Source: Thermoclostridium caenicola (GTDB lineage Bacteria; Bacillota; Clostridia; DSM-8532). From it: a stretch of 64,000 nucleotides of DNA. The stretch is from the NCBI RefSeq assembly GCF_900142095.1, contig NZ_FQZP01000001.1, positions 62,001 through 126,000 of the forward strand, given 5' to 3'. Positions within the stretch are counted from its first letter, which is position 1. Each line of letters begins with the position of its first letter. The notes beneath the pieces are model-generated. The model saw nothing but the letters and a program-made list of their open reading frames with translations, had not been told where the DNA came from and did not search any database. Below, in pieces: positions 55,418 through 64,000 of this stretch. Made by a program: the position numbers and the translations under genes.

Positions 55418-57091
55418 TTACAGCTGATGGAGACGTTTGAACAGTATATGGACGCAGGTGCCCTTCCCCACTTCGCTCTCAAGCCTGATGTCCGCATCGT
55501 GGACCGCGGCAATATGCTTGACGATGGAAAGCCCCAGGCCTGTACCGCCGGTGGCTTTGGAATGGCTCTTGTCCACCCGGTAGAAGCGTTCAAAAACATG
55601 AGGCTGATGCTCTTCCGGGATGCCTATGCCGGTATCGCACACCGACAGGACAATGCTGTTATCTCTTTGAGCTACGCTAATCCTGACGGCTCCTCCTCTG
55701 TCGGTGTATTTCACGGCGTTGTCCACCAGGTTGGCGATCATCTCATTGAGCAGTGCCGGATAACCGTAAACCGACAGGTCCATCCCATCCACCGAAAGAA
55801 TGATGCCTTTCTCTTCGGCACGGGGCATAAAATGCCTTGCCACGCTTTGCGCCATCTGAAGAAGATCCACCTCGGTCTTTTCGCCCAAACCTTTATGTTC
55901 ATCCAGGCGCGACAGTTCCAGGATATCGTTCACCAGGGCAATCAGGCGGTTTGCCTCGTCGCAGATACGCGCGGCGAAGGCCTTCATATCCTCAGGTCTG
56001 GCCAGGCCGTCCCGCATGATTTCCGCATACCCTGAAATGGAGGTGAGCGGGGTTTTCAGTTCATGGGAAACATTGGCGGTGAACTCTCTGCGGCTCATTT
56101 CTGCGGTATACCTGTCGGTAATATCCAGCATGAGCAGCACAACATCGGTGGCCGAACCGTTTTGTGCAACCGGGCTTGCCAGCACCTGGTAATGCCGCCC
56201 GTTCCTTTCGAACACGGCGTCGGCGCTTGATCCCCGGTGGGCGCTTTCAATGGCCTCTTTTACCAAAGCGTCGCGAACAAGGGCCAGGATGCTGCTGCCT
56301 GCCATCCTGCCGGCTTCCACGCCGAAAATCCTGCCTGCGCTTGCGTTCATGGATATCACATGGCTGTTCGCATCCAATAGGATCAGGCCCTCCCGCATGT
56401 TTTCGGTGACAGCGGAAAGCTCATGCTGCTTTTCCGCAAGGGCTTTCATCTGCATGGCAATCTGTTTTTTCTGGCGATCCAGGCGCAATAGCAGCGGGGA
56501 CAATTCATCATAGACATCGTTCTCCAAGGGGGCATCCAGATTGAGCGTATTGATGGGGGTCACGATACGCCAGGAAACCAGGCGCGCAATCACCAGCGAA
56601 ACAACAGCAACGCCGGACATGATAAGGAGCAGCAGGGGTGCAATCCGCAGGAAAATGCCCAAAACGGAGCTTCGCGTATTGGACAGTCTCAGCACATTCC
56701 CGTCGGGAGTCATTACCGCATAGTAAAAGGTCGTTTCGGCAAGGGTGCTGGAATACCTCCGGCTTTCGCCGCTTCCGGTTTTAAGGGCTTCGTTCACTTC
56801 CGGTCGGTGGTAATGATTATCCAGTCCGGAGGCTTTTTTGGAGCTGTCGTAGAGCACGGTGCCATCGGCGGCCACCAGCGTTACCCGGTTTGGGGAGGCG
56901 AACCCTTCAAAATAGGCAAGTTCAGATTCCGCACGGGAAAGGCCGTGGAGGATGTATGCTGCTTCTGAACGCAGTTCTTCTGTCATACGCATTTCATAAA
57001 CATAATACACGGACAGGGTGATTAACAGGGCAGCCAGGATCATCGCCGAAAGCGCTGTCAGAAAAATCCCCCGAAAAATACGCTTAGTCAT
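55418..57091 (-). CDS. phoR: PhoR-type sensor histidine kinase
   Basis: The 557-aa protein has two membrane helices (about residues 6-30 and 150-175) around an extracellular sensor, a HAMP-like turn, a PAS domain (about 230-335, LILLDANSHVISMNASAGRIFGVE split in the middle), the phospho-acceptor His in FTANVSHELKTPL, and the ATPase core with N box MIANLVDNAVKY, DTGIGIP and GGTGLGLSIVKH. Such kinases sense Pst-linked phosphate status and phosphorylate PhoB/PhoP. The ATG at 57091 follows GGAGGC and overlaps the response-regulator stop by eight bases. It is the last gene of the pst operon. Confidence 0.95.
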   Translation of the reverse strand: MTKRIFRGIFLTALSAMILAALLITLSVYYVYEMRMTEELRSEAAYILHGLSRAESELAYFEGFASPNRVTLVAADGTVLYDSSKKASGLDNHYHRPEVNEALKTGSGESRRYSSTLAETTFYYAVMTPDGNVLRLSNTRSSVLGIFLRIAPLLLLIMSGVAVVSLVIARLVSWRIVTPINTLNLDAPLENDVYDELSPLLLRLDRQKKQIAMQMKALAEKQHELSAVTENMREGLILLDANSHVISMNASAGRIFGVEAGRMAGSSILALVRDALVKEAIESAHRGSSADAVFERNGRHYQVLASPVAQNGSATDVVLLMLDITDRYTAEMSRREFTANVSHELKTPLTSISGYAEIMRDGLARPEDMKAFAARICDEANRLIALVNDILELSRLDEHKGLGEKTEVDLLQMAQSVARHFMPRAEEKGIILSVDGMDLSVYGYPALLNEMIANLVDNAVKYTDRGGAVRISVAQRDNSIVLSVCDTGIGIPEEHQPHVFERFYRVDKSHSKATGGTGLGLSIVKHIAAVHDADIRLESEVGKGTCVHILFKRLHQL

Positions 57092-57764
57092 GGCTTCTGC
57101 CTCCAAACCTGTAGCCGACGCCGCGCACGGTTTCGATCAGCTCCCCGCAGCATCCAAGTTTTGTGCGCAGTGTCTGTATATGGACATCCACCGTACGGGA
57201 GCTGCCGTCATAACTGTAATCCCATACCCTCTCCAGGAGCTGATCACGGGTCAGAACCATTCCCCTGTTTTCCATGAGTATCCGAAGCAGTTCGTATTCC
57301 TTGAGGGTCAGGGAAACCTCAGCTCCTTCCACCGTAACCCTGTGCGCCTTTTTATCCAGCACCAGGGTGCCGACCGAAAGCTTTTCTTCGTCTGGTTTTC
57401 CCGGTTTTCTCCTGAGCCTTGCCTTGATGCGCGCCACCAGTTCAGCCATGCCGAAGGGCTTTGCAATATAGTCATCCGCACCGAGATCCAGCCCAAGCAC
57501 CTTGTCGAATTCGCTACCCCTGGCCGTGATCATGATGACCGGGATCTCTGAAGACCTTTCATCGGAACGCAGGCGCTTCAGGATGGCCAGTCCGTCCTCC
57601 CGGGGCAGCATGATATCCAGCAGGATGAGTTCCGGAAGCTGCTCCTCCATGGCGGACCAGAATGCGGTTGCGTCCGGAAATCCCACGGCCGGAAGCCCTA
57701 CCTGTGACAGGGTATACACCACAAGTTCCCGTATGTTTTCATCATCCTCCACATAATAGATCAT
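57084..57764 (-). CDS. phoB: PhoB/PhoP-type response regulator
   Basis: The 226-aa protein pairs an N-terminal receiver (acidic pocket EDDEN, phospho-acceptor Asp50 in LILLDIMLP, Thr in MITARG, Lys in IAKPFG) with an OmpR-type winged helix (LTLKEYELLRILMENRG, RTVDVHIQTLRTKLG, VRGVGYRF). It should activate phosphate-starvation genes, including its own operon. It overlaps phoU by four bases (ATGA) upstream and phoR by eight downstream. In Firmicutes the gene is often called phoP. Confidence 0.95.
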   Translation of the reverse strand: MIYYVEDDENIRELVVYTLSQVGLPAVGFPDATAFWSAMEEQLPELILLDIMLPREDGLAILKRLRSDERSSEIPVIMITARGSEFDKVLGLDLGADDYIAKPFGMAELVARIKARLRRKPGKPDEEKLSVGTLVLDKKAHRVTVEGAEVSLTLKEYELLRILMENRGMVLTRDQLLERVWDYSYDGSSRTVDVHIQTLRTKLGCCGELIETVRGVGYRFGGRSHD

Positions 57765-58420
57765 GAGAGATACTCCCCTTTATGCCGACCTGTAATGGAA
57801 TATTCCACCCATTCGGCGATGTTCTGGGCATGGTCGCCAATACGTTCAAAGTACTTGGCAATCATCAGAAGGTCCATGGCCTGCGTACCGCAGGCCGCGT
57901 CTCTTCGTATGAGTTCTATGAGTTCATTTTTGATGATGTCGAACAGGTCATCAATGATGTCGTCCATGGCGATAATCTTGCAGACAAGCTCCAAATCCTT
58001 GGCTACAAAGGCGTCAAGGCTTCCGGTGACCATATTGGCGGCGGTATCGGCCATCAGCGGAAGATGCTCCAGTTTTTTGATATAGGGCGCGCCGGAAAGA
58101 TGAACCACGATTTCGGAAATATCGGCCGCCTGATCGCCAATGCGCTCCATATCTGTGATCATCTTCATGGCTGCCGAAATGAGCCTTAAGTCCCCGGCAA
58201 CCGGTTGCTGCTGAAGCAACAGCTTCAGGCACAGCGCCTCGATATCGCGTTCCATCTGATCTATCTCGTTATCAAACCTGATGGCAGCCCTGGCTGCATC
58301 CACATCCTGCTTCAACAGCGCCTGTGTTGCGTTCTTAATGGACAGCTCAATGAGGGCTCCCATTTTCAAAAGTTCCCTGTTCAGCAGGCCCAGTTGCTCT
58401 TCAAACCGGTTTCTCATCAT
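57761..58420 (-). CDS. phoU: PhoU phosphate regulatory protein
   Basis: The 219-aa all-helical protein has the two PhoU repeats, with the metal-binding ExxxD pattern in [17 protein letters not shown]-type and [19 protein letters not shown] segments. PhoU links the Pst transporter to the PhoR kinase and prevents signalling when phosphate is plentiful. It overlaps pstB and phoB by four bases each, so the whole set is translationally coupled. Confidence 0.95.
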   Translation of the reverse strand: MMRNRFEEQLGLLNRELLKMGALIELSIKNATQALLKQDVDAARAAIRFDNEIDQMERDIEALCLKLLLQQQPVAGDLRLISAAMKMITDMERIGDQAADISEIVVHLSGAPYIKKLEHLPLMADTAANMVTGSLDAFVAKDLELVCKIIAMDDIIDDLFDIIKNELIELIRRDAACGTQAMDLLMIAKYFERIGDHAQNIAEWVEYSITGRHKGEYLS

Positions 58421-59166
58421 CCGAACCTCCCTGTGATATAGTTCTCGGTGCGTTTATCCCGGGGCAGAGAGAACAACTTTTCGGTATCGCCGTATTCCAC
58501 GAGCTCGCCAAGGAGAAAAAACGCTGTCCTGTCGGAGATTCTCGCGGCCTGCTGCATGTTATGGGTCACTATGATGATAGTATAATTCTGTTTGAGCGAC
58601 ACAACAAGGTCCTCTATCCTGGATGTGGAGATGGGGTCGAGAGCGCTGGTAGGCTCATCCATGAGCAGCACCTCCGGCTCCACAGCCAGGGCCCTGGCGA
58701 TGCACAGCCGCTGCTGCTGCCCGCCGGAAAGCCTCAGAGCATCCTTTTTCAGGCAGTCTTTCAGTTCATCCCAGATGGCGGCAGCCCTCAGCGATCGTTC
58801 CACGATATCATCCAGCCGGGCCTTTCCGCGGATACCATGAGTGCGCGGGCCGAATGCAACATTGTCATAAACGCTCATGGGAAACGGATTGGGTTTTTGG
58901 AATACCATTCCCACCCGCCTGCGCAGAAGTGAAGTGTCCATGCCGCCATACACGTCCTGGCCGTCCAACAGCACCCGTCCTGTTATCCTGCAGCCTTCCA
59001 CCAGGTCGTTCATCCGATTCAGCGTTTTGAGCAATGTGCTCTTGCCACAGCCGGACGGCCCGATCAAAGCCGTGATTTTAAGCGCTTCTATGGACAGGCT
59101 CACATGCTTCAATGCATGATGTGATCCGTACCATAGGTTGAGATTCTCAATTTCAAATTTGGCCAT
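58417..59166 (-). CDS. pstB: Phosphate ABC transporter ATPase PstB
   Basis: The 249-aa ATPase carries Walker [14 protein letters not shown], the Q-loop [11 protein letters not shown], signature [15 protein letters not shown], Walker [13 protein letters not shown] and the switch His in IVTHNM. It energises phosphate import by PstSCA. The start at 59166 ([10 protein letters not shown]) has AAGGAGGAG upstream; it overlaps pstA by 14 bases. Confidence 0.97.
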   Translation of the reverse strand: MAKFEIENLNLWYGSHHALKHVSLSIEALKITALIGPSGCGKSTLLKTLNRMNDLVEGCRITGRVLLDGQDVYGGMDTSLLRRRVGMVFQKPNPFPMSVYDNVAFGPRTHGIRGKARLDDIVERSLRAAAIWDELKDCLKKDALRLSGGQQQRLCIARALAVEPEVLLMDEPTSALDPISTSRIEDLVVSLKQNYTIIIVTHNMQQAARISDRTAFFLLGELVEYGDTEKLFSLPRDKRTENYITGRFG

Positions 59167-59989
59167 TGCTCCTCCTTCCAAGCCTTCCTGCTGTCCAGGC
59201 CGACAATGCGTTTATCCCTGCAACCGTCGCCAACAGGACGACCGCTGTGGCATAAGCCTCTTCGATGTGCAAGCCTTCACTGGCAAGCGAGTACATGTGT
59301 ACTGAAAGGGTCCGTGCGGAATCCAACAGGTTCTCGGCAGCCTCCGGCACAGTACCTGCCGTGTAGATGAGGGCAGCTGTTTCTCCCACGATGCGTCCGA
59401 TCCCCAGTATGACACCGGCAAGAATGCCCGGAGCAGCTGAAGGAAGCACGATCTTTAACGTGGTCCGGAGCCTGCCCGCTCCCAATCCAAAGCTCCCTTC
59501 CCGGTAGGCATCAGGGACCGCCAGGAGTGCTTCCTCGGTGGTACGCATGATGAGCGGCAGTATCATGATGGACAGGGTCAGTGCCCCAGCCATCAGGGAC
59601 AGATTCATCCTGAGCGTTACCACGAAGAACAGCGCACCGAACAACCCATATATGATGGAGGGAATGCCTGAAAGGGTTTCCGCCGTGAGGCGCACCACCT
59701 TGACCAGCCTGCTGCTGCGCTTTGCGTATTCCGAAAGGTAAATGGCGGCTCCAACCCCCAGGGGGACTGCGAAGGCAAGGGACAAAACGGTCATGTACAG
59801 GGTATTGATCAGCGCAGGTGTCAACGATACATTCTCCGAATTATATTCCCAGGCAAAGAGCGCGGGAGACAGATGGGGTATCCCCCTGACGAGAATGTAC
59901 CCCATGATGAAGAGCAACACCGTCATGGAAAAAGATGCTCCTGCATAAACCAACAGGCGGGCCGCAAAGGATTTTGCTCTGGCACTCAT
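59153..59989 (-). CDS. pstA: Phosphate ABC transporter permease PstA
   Basis: The 278-aa permease has six hydrophobic helices and the binding-protein-dependent transport motif in [28 protein letters not shown] (EAA loop, first and last parts), with [17 protein letters not shown] typical of PstA. It forms the phosphate channel with PstC. The start overlaps the pstC stop by four bases (ATGA). Confidence 0.96.
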   Translation of the reverse strand: MSARAKSFAARLLVYAGASFSMTVLLFIMGYILVRGIPHLSPALFAWEYNSENVSLTPALINTLYMTVLSLAFAVPLGVGAAIYLSEYAKRSSRLVKVVRLTAETLSGIPSIIYGLFGALFFVVTLRMNLSLMAGALTLSIMILPLIMRTTEEALLAVPDAYREGSFGLGAGRLRTTLKIVLPSAAPGILAGVILGIGRIVGETAALIYTAGTVPEAAENLLDSARTLSVHMYSLASEGLHIEEAYATAVVLLATVAGINALSAWTAGRLGRRSNGQI

Positions 59990-60903
59990 AGTCCGGCCCT
60001 CCTTTTCAGGATTGAAAACAGCAGGTTGATGCTGAGAATAAACACAAACAGCACGACAGCGGTGGCAATCAGTGCTTCCCGGTGCAGGTCGGCCGCATAT
60101 CCCATTTCCATCACAATATTGCTGGTCAGCGTACGAACGCCCTTTAACAGGCTGTCGGGGATCACCGGCCAGTTGCCGGCTACCATCATGACCGCCATGG
60201 CCTCACCAATGGCCCGCCCTATTCCCAGGATGACCGAGGCGGCCACCCCTGATTTGGCCGCCGGTAGTACCACCCTGAAAACAGCCCGCTCATGGGTCGC
60301 TCCCAGGGCCAGGGCACCCTCGTAATAGCTCTGCGGCACTGCGTTCAGCGCCGATTCCGACACCGTGATGATGGTGGGCAGGATCATCATTCCCAGCAGT
60401 ACACAGGCGGCCAGCAGGCTGGAACCGTTTCCGCCGAAAAGCTCACGGATGAGAGGCACGATGACCACCAGGCCAAAAAAGCCGAAAACCACGGAAGGGA
60501 TGCCTGCAAGCAGCGATACGGCAGGCTTCATAAACTTCAGCATTCGCCTGGACGCAAACCGTGACATGAACAATGCCGTCAGTATGCCGGCCGGCACGCC
60601 CACAAGGAGTGCCCCGGCTGTCACATAGAGGCTTCCGAGGATCATGGGCATGATGCCATAGAGGTTATTGCTCGGTTTCCACCTGGTACCCGTTAAAAAG
60701 TCGAACACACCAATCCGCACCATGCCCGGAATACCATTGGCCAGCAGAAATGCGCAGATAAGCACCACCGCAAGAACACAAATGCAGGCCGCAGCGGCAA
60801 AGAGGCCGGCGGCCAGCGACTCCCGGAAACATTTCAATGAAACGTTTTTTCCCTCGGCCGGGCCGAAAGCAATACCGCCCCGGTCGCTTCTTCTTTCAGC
60901 CAT
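59986..60903 (-). CDS. pstC: Phosphate ABC transporter permease PstC
   Basis: The 305-aa permease has six helices, LLAGIPSVVFGFFGLVVIVPL as in PstC, and the EAA loop YYEGALALGATHERAVFRVVLP (two adjacent segments). It pairs with PstA. ATG 60903 overlaps the pstS stop by eight bases, supporting coupled translation; a longer start at 60912 is possible. Confidence 0.96.
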   Translation of the reverse strand: MAERRSDRGGIAFGPAEGKNVSLKCFRESLAAGLFAAAACICVLAVVLICAFLLANGIPGMVRIGVFDFLTGTRWKPSNNLYGIMPMILGSLYVTAGALLVGVPAGILTALFMSRFASRRMLKFMKPAVSLLAGIPSVVFGFFGLVVIVPLIRELFGGNGSSLLAACVLLGMMILPTIITVSESALNAVPQSYYEGALALGATHERAVFRVVLPAAKSGVAASVILGIGRAIGEAMAVMMVAGNWPVIPDSLLKGVRTLTSNIVMEMGYAADLHREALIATAVVLFVFILSINLLFSILKRRAGL

Positions 60904-61756
60904 CCAGTTCACCCCAGCGGGTTATCTCCCCCATGAAAATGGCCCGCACCTGCTGGCTGGTAAGGCCGGTCACAGGGTTTTGGTTGTTTACAATGACCGC
61001 GATGCCATCCATGGCGATAACCGTGGGGGTGAGCCCTGCGGCCAGCTCGCTGTCCTTAAGCTCCCTGGAAGCCATGCCGATATCGCACACACCGTCAATG
61101 ACAGACTTGATCCCGGTGGAGGAATCGCTTTGCTGTATCTCGATTTCGACGTTGGGATTGACCGCCAGATAGGCTTCCTTCAGCTTTTCCATCACAGGTG
61201 TCACGGAGGAGGATCCTGCCACCACCACTTTCCCCGGTATGGCACTTCCGGCATAGGCCGGTGCGTCGTCCACCGCTGCGATGTAGCCGTTTTCCTCGAT
61301 GACCTTTTGTCCTTCCGAGCTCATGATGAAGTCGATAAAGGCCCGGGCAGGTTCCGAAACATCCGCTCCTGTGGCGATATTGAAAGGCCGTGCGATCCTG
61401 TACTTTCCCGACTTGATGTTTTCAACGGTCGGGGCCGCGCCGTCTATTTCAAGGGCTTTTACGGTATCGTTGAGAGAACCCAGCGATATGTACCCGATGG
61501 CATTGGGGTTGCCCGCCACACTGGTCATCATGACCGACGTACTGTTGGTAATATCCGCCTGTTCCGTGGTGTGATCGATTTTATTGCCGTTTGCATCCTT
61601 TTCCTCAATTCCGAAAAGTTCAATGAAAGCGCTGCGTGTCCCGCTGCCTTCCTCGCGGGCGATCACGGCAATGGCATCATCCTTTTGGGCGCTGCATCCT
61701 GCCAGCAGGACCAGGGCTGTGGCCGCCGCAGAGAGCCTTACCAAAGCTTTTTTCAT
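60896..61756 (-). CDS. pstS: Phosphate-binding lipoprotein PstS
   Basis: The 286-aa protein begins with a lipoprotein signal (KKALVRLSAAATALVLLAGC, lipobox LLAGC). The mature part shows phosphate-site segments of PstS: REEGSGTRSAFIELFG and VVAGSSSVTPVMEKL, QQSDSSTGIKSVIDG and IGMASRELKDSE. The two lobes appear in swapped order compared with E. coli PstS, a form seen in Firmicutes. It delivers phosphate to PstCA. The start at 61756 follows AGGGATGG. First gene of the operon. Confidence 0.94.
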   Translation of the reverse strand: MKKALVRLSAAATALVLLAGCSAQKDDAIAVIAREEGSGTRSAFIELFGIEEKDANGNKIDHTTEQADITNSTSVMMTSVAGNPNAIGYISLGSLNDTVKALEIDGAAPTVENIKSGKYRIARPFNIATGADVSEPARAFIDFIMSSEGQKVIEENGYIAAVDDAPAYAGSAIPGKVVVAGSSSVTPVMEKLKEAYLAVNPNVEIEIQQSDSSTGIKSVIDGVCDIGMASRELKDSELAAGLTPTVIAMDGIAVIVNNQNPVTGLTSQQVRAIFMGEITRWGELDG

Positions 61757-61819
61757 TTTCCATCCCTCTCTTTCGTTTTGTACATCTGGATAATAACGCA
61801 GCCGTGTTTTGGACAAATA

Positions 61820-61843
61820 AGGTATATGTTAAATCTTTGTAAA
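61820..61843 (-). promoter_or_regulatory. Possible PhoP/Pho box repeats upstream of pstS
   Basis: On the minus strand TTTACA (61843-61838) and TTAACA (61832-61827) are spaced 11 bases apart, followed by TTATTT-like sequence. This matches the TT(A/T)ACA direct repeats of Gram-positive PhoP boxes and lies about 70 bases before pstS. Confidence 0.5.
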
Positions 61844-62080
61844 GTGCTGCACGGGGCAACGCTGGTCTTTATGCATCATCCGGAACAGGTGACTTGCATA
61901 CTCCAGGCCGCCTTTTGGACCTTCGCGGCCTATTCCTTCCTTGCCGCGTTTCTGAACGACATCGAAGGCATACAATGGGCCGATATGACTACCGGAACAT
62001 TCATTGGCTTTATCCTGGCATTGACTGTCTTTGCCATCCGGTGCATCATCACTGACAGAAAGCAAACCAAAACGGAGTAG
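61826..62080 (+). CDS. Small two-helix membrane protein
   Basis: The 84-aa product (or 69 aa from ATG 61871) has two hydrophobic helices (QAAFWTFAAYSFLAAFL and TGTFIGFILALTVFAIRCII). Neither start has a good ribosome site, and the longer one overlaps the candidate Pho box of the divergent pstS gene. The stop is three bases before the XRE regulator start. Small membrane proteins paired with a helix-turn-helix gene in this way are frequent in Firmicutes, often as uncharacterised self-regulating units. Function unknown. Confidence 0.6.
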   Translation: MLNLCKVLHGATLVFMHHPEQVTCILQAAFWTFAAYSFLAAFLNDIEGIQWADMTTGTFIGFILALTVFAIRCIITDRKQTKTE

Positions 62081-62083
62081 ATT

Positions 62084-62284
62084 ATGGAGAACTTAAGGCT
62101 GAAAGCTGCCCGTGTCGCGAAGGATATGTCCCAGCAGGATCTGGCCGATGCGGTGGGCGTTTCGCACCAAACCATCAACGCCATTGAAAATGGCGACTAC
62201 AACCCCACTATCAGGCTGTGCATCGCCATATGCCGCACACTGGGTAAAACCTTGGATGAGCTGTTCTGGGAGGAGAACGGATAA
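62084..62284 (+). CDS. Small XRE-family transcriptional regulator
   Basis: The 66-aa protein is a single Cro/C1-type helix-turn-helix: LKAARVAKDMSQQDLADAVGV, then SHQTINAIENGDYNPTIRLC, ending with GKTLDELFW. It resembles the YozG/YgzD-like short regulators that often sit beside a membrane protein gene, as here. CGGAG precedes the ATG three bases after the previous stop, so the two are co-transcribed. A terminator hairpin begins at its stop codon. Confidence 0.92.
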   Translation: MENLRLKAARVAKDMSQQDLADAVGVSHQTINAIENGDYNPTIRLCIAICRTLGKTLDELFWEENG

Positions 62285-62325
62285 AACCCGGAGGGCGGCG
62301 CATTTTCTGCGCCGCCCTCCGGGTT
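62285..62325 (-). terminator. Terminator of the 2-hydroxyacid dehydrogenase gene
   Basis: A perfect 18-bp GC-rich stem (62285-62302 with 62308-62325) has a TTTTAT tail on the minus strand, 19 bases past the dehydrogenase stop. It may also stop plus-strand transcripts of the XRE gene. Confidence 0.85.
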
Positions 62326-62343
62326 AAGCCTGGATCAAATCTG

Positions 62344-63381
62344 TCAGAAGCACCTTCCCTTGCCCTGCTTCTCGCAGCTACCGTACTTGGCGCACTGATA
62401 ACAGATCTCGTTGGTGAGATCCTCACCGTCAAAGAACTGGCGCAGGTTCTCCAGAGTCGTCTCAGCGATATTCTTCAATGCCTCATCGGTCAAAAAGGCC
62501 TGGTGGGACGTCACGACCACATTGGGCATGGAAATCAGCCTGGCCAGCACATCGTCCTGGATGATGGCATTGGAGTAGTCCTCAAAAAAGATGTCGGATT
62601 CCTCCTCATAGACATCCAGACCGGCACCGCCGATCTTGCCGTTCTTGATGGCCTCCAGCAGAGCTTCGCTGTCGATGAGAGCCCCCCTGGAGGTGTTGAT
62701 GATGATGACACCGTCCTTCATCAGCGCGATGCTGTCCTGGTTGATGATATGGTAGGTCTCTTTCGTTAAGGGTGCGTGGAGGGAGATGATGTCGGATCGC
62801 CTGAAAAGCTCCTCCAGTTCCACATATTCAATGCCGCTGTCTTTGGCCGGGAACGGATCATAGGCGATGACCTTCATGCCGAATCCCTTGCAGATGTCTA
62901 CAAACACCCGTCCGATTTTACCGGTACCCACCACACCCATGGTCTTTCCGAACAGGTCAAAGCCCGTCAGCCCGTTGATGCTGAAGTTGAAGTCACGGGT
63001 CCGGATATAGGCCCGGTGGATCTTGCGGTTCAGGGTCAGGAGCAGGGCCATGGCGTGCTCGGCCACCGCATGGGGCGAATAGGCGGGAACCCGCACCACA
63101 TGGATCTTGCCATAAGCCGCCTTGAAATCCACGTTGTTGTACCCGGCGCAGCGCAGGGCAAGGATCCGGATATCCTGGTCGCTCAGGATGCTTATGGTTT
63201 TCTCATCGATGACGTCGTTGACAAAGGCCACCACGCCGTCCAGTCCGGCACACATGACAGCGGTGTCGCTGTTCAGCTTGCTTTCGAAATATTTGAACTC
63301 AAATCCGTATTTATCCTTGAGCCTGTCGAACCAAATCCGGTCATAGGGCTTTGTATCAAAAAACGCTATATTTTTCATCAT
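62344..63381 (-). CDS. D-isomer-specific 2-hydroxyacid dehydrogenase (D-lactate dehydrogenase-like)
   Basis: The 345-aa enzyme has the NAD fold GVVGTGKIGRVF, the catalytic Arg in INTSRGALID, Glu in the DVYEEE region and the catalytic His in SHQAFLTDEAL. KTMGVVGTG and HAVAEHAMALLL agree with fermentative D-lactate dehydrogenases that turn pyruvate into D-lactate with NADH. Unusually, the last 20 residues (ICYQCAKYGSC...RCF) hold four cysteines beyond the usual end of the family. AAGGAGTG precedes the ATG. Confidence 0.92.
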   Translation of the reverse strand: MMKNIAFFDTKPYDRIWFDRLKDKYGFEFKYFESKLNSDTAVMCAGLDGVVAFVNDVIDEKTISILSDQDIRILALRCAGYNNVDFKAAYGKIHVVRVPAYSPHAVAEHAMALLLTLNRKIHRAYIRTRDFNFSINGLTGFDLFGKTMGVVGTGKIGRVFVDICKGFGMKVIAYDPFPAKDSGIEYVELEELFRRSDIISLHAPLTKETYHIINQDSIALMKDGVIIINTSRGALIDSEALLEAIKNGKIGGAGLDVYEEESDIFFEDYSNAIIQDDVLARLISMPNVVVTSHQAFLTDEALKNIAETTLENLRQFFDGEDLTNEICYQCAKYGSCEKQGKGRCF

Positions 63382-63606
63382 GAATCACTCCTTTCTGTAT
63401 CTCATCCCGAAATTTGAGGGAAATATCCATAGTTATTTGTATTATTTATATTTACCACCAATTATGCCCCGTCCATCGCTCCCGTCATTCATTCTGTCCA
63501 TTCAAACAGGCAAATTCCTACTCGGGCCTTCGCAAAATCCGCCCGGCACCATGCAACACGGGGAATACAACATCCGGGTCATTGATGTACCAACATTGAA
63601 ATACTG

Positions 63607-63634
63607 TTACACCTGCTTCAATTTATGGTATACT
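63607..63634 (+). promoter_or_regulatory. Possible promoter of the GH10-like lipoprotein gene
   Basis: TATACT (63629-63634) with a weak TTACAC 16 bases upstream, about 95 bases before the start. The rest of the divergent region 63382-63606 is AT-rich near 63420-63460 and holds no gene I can support. Confidence 0.4.
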
Positions 63635-63730
63635 CAAGAAAGGAACCGGCAATATCAACTGGTTCTGTTGATTGTTAGCAATTCGGACTTATATCCGTCC
63701 AAAAGCAAAAATCATGTTTGAGGTGATTGC

Positions 63731-64000
63731 ATGCTAAGGGGTTCAATCGTGAAAAGCAGGTCTTTCCTTTTGCTTCTGATCATCAGTCTTTTTGTGTTCA
63801 TGCTTTCCGGCTGCGGCGCGGATAATCAAACCTCCGTGACCCCGACCCCGGAGCCATCCACTCCCCCCACTCCGACACCAACTCCCGAGCCGTCTCCGGA
63901 AACCAGCGATTCAGGGAGCAACAAGCCGAAAGGCCCGGTTTACGAGCCCATCGGTTCTTCATTGGCCGAAGCTTACGCTGATTATTTTCTGATAGGCACA
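63731..64000 (+). CDS. Lipoprotein, probable GH10 endo-1,4-beta-xylanase (3' truncated by window)
   Basis: The 90 visible residues give a lipoprotein signal (SFLLLLIISLFVFMLSGC, lipobox LSGC), a Pro/Thr-rich linker (TPTPEPSTPPTPTPTPEPSP) and then SLAEAYADYFLIGT. The last segment matches the start of glycoside hydrolase family 10 domains, which typically open with SLKEAYKDYFKIG. The enzyme would be tethered outside the cell for xylan breakdown. GAGGTGATT precedes the ATG. The catalytic residues lie beyond the window, so the family call rests on this short match. Confidence 0.72.
   Translation, partial: MLRGSIVKSRSFLLLLIISLFVFMLSGCGADNQTSVTPTPEPSTPPTPTPTPEPSPETSDSGSNKPKGPVYEPIGSSLAEAYADYFLIGT

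Noticed and set aside
60668-62080. 470-codon open frame on the plus strand across pstC, pstS and beyond
   Set aside because: It is antisense to well-supported pst genes and has no domain similarity; only its last 84 codons, outside pstS, look like a real small membrane protein.

Overview
The window looks like a chromosomal stretch from an anaerobic, spore-lineage type Firmicute (class Clostridia, mid-range GC). The evidence is an [FeFe]-hydrogenase paralogue, SLH-domain surface proteins, strong AGGAGG ribosome binding sites, SNF-family symporters, a Mn2+ (yybP-ykoY) riboswitch and a pst-phoU-two-component operon. Genus cannot be read from the sequence. There is no prophage, integron or CRISPR array. 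The replicon is interrupted by gene remnants and small dispersed repeats.

Layout. 1-9.4 kb: end of a diguanylate cyclase, [FeFe]-hydrogenase-like protein, YjbQ, an aminotransferase with an adjacent MocR regulator, a PfkB sugar kinase, a FAD/Rieske oxidoreductase and a DMT exporter. 9.4-18.8 kb: secreted GH18 chitinase, a 1167-aa SLH-anchored subtilase, a sugar-sensor-like GGDEF protein and a Gfo/Idh/MocA dehydrogenase. 19-29.2 kb: a type II restriction-modification pair, Fe/Mn superoxide dismutase, sbcDC, an FGGY kinase and a DUF523 protein. 29.3-34 kb: tRNA-Ala(CGC), a chemoreceptor deletion pseudogene, and two near-identical SNF symporters flanking a histidine-kinase remnant. 34-38.5 kb: hemerythrin, CheX, then a Mn2+ riboswitch in front of an unusual Gdt1/UPF0016 exporter fused to a metallo-beta-lactamase-fold domain, and a NERD protein. 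38.5-46 kb: frameshifted nitroreductase, double-GNAT protein, alpha/beta hydrolase behind a palindromic operator, AraC-APH fusion, C39-like protease, and an Amt-PII fusion with a long attenuator-like leader. 46-55.3 kb: SLH protein, a broken surface protein running into a broken GHKL kinase, and small accessory genes. 55.4-61.8 kb: pstSCAB-phoU-phoB-phoR. 61.8-64 kb: membrane protein/XRE pair, 2-hydroxyacid dehydrogenase, and the start of a lipoprotein that looks like a GH10 xylanase.

Themes. Extracellular polymer use (chitinase, SLH subtilase, probable xylanase, sugar kinases), nutrient sensing (Pst/Pho, Amt-PII, Mn riboswitch) and c-di-GMP signalling recur. Five genes are each broken by what looks like one missing base, several of them in short homopolymers. 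This suggests either consensus errors of the assembly or recent inactivation, so the pseudogene calls carry that caveat. The most novel element is the Mn-riboswitch-controlled Gdt1 / Cys-rich / metallo-beta-lactamase fusion.
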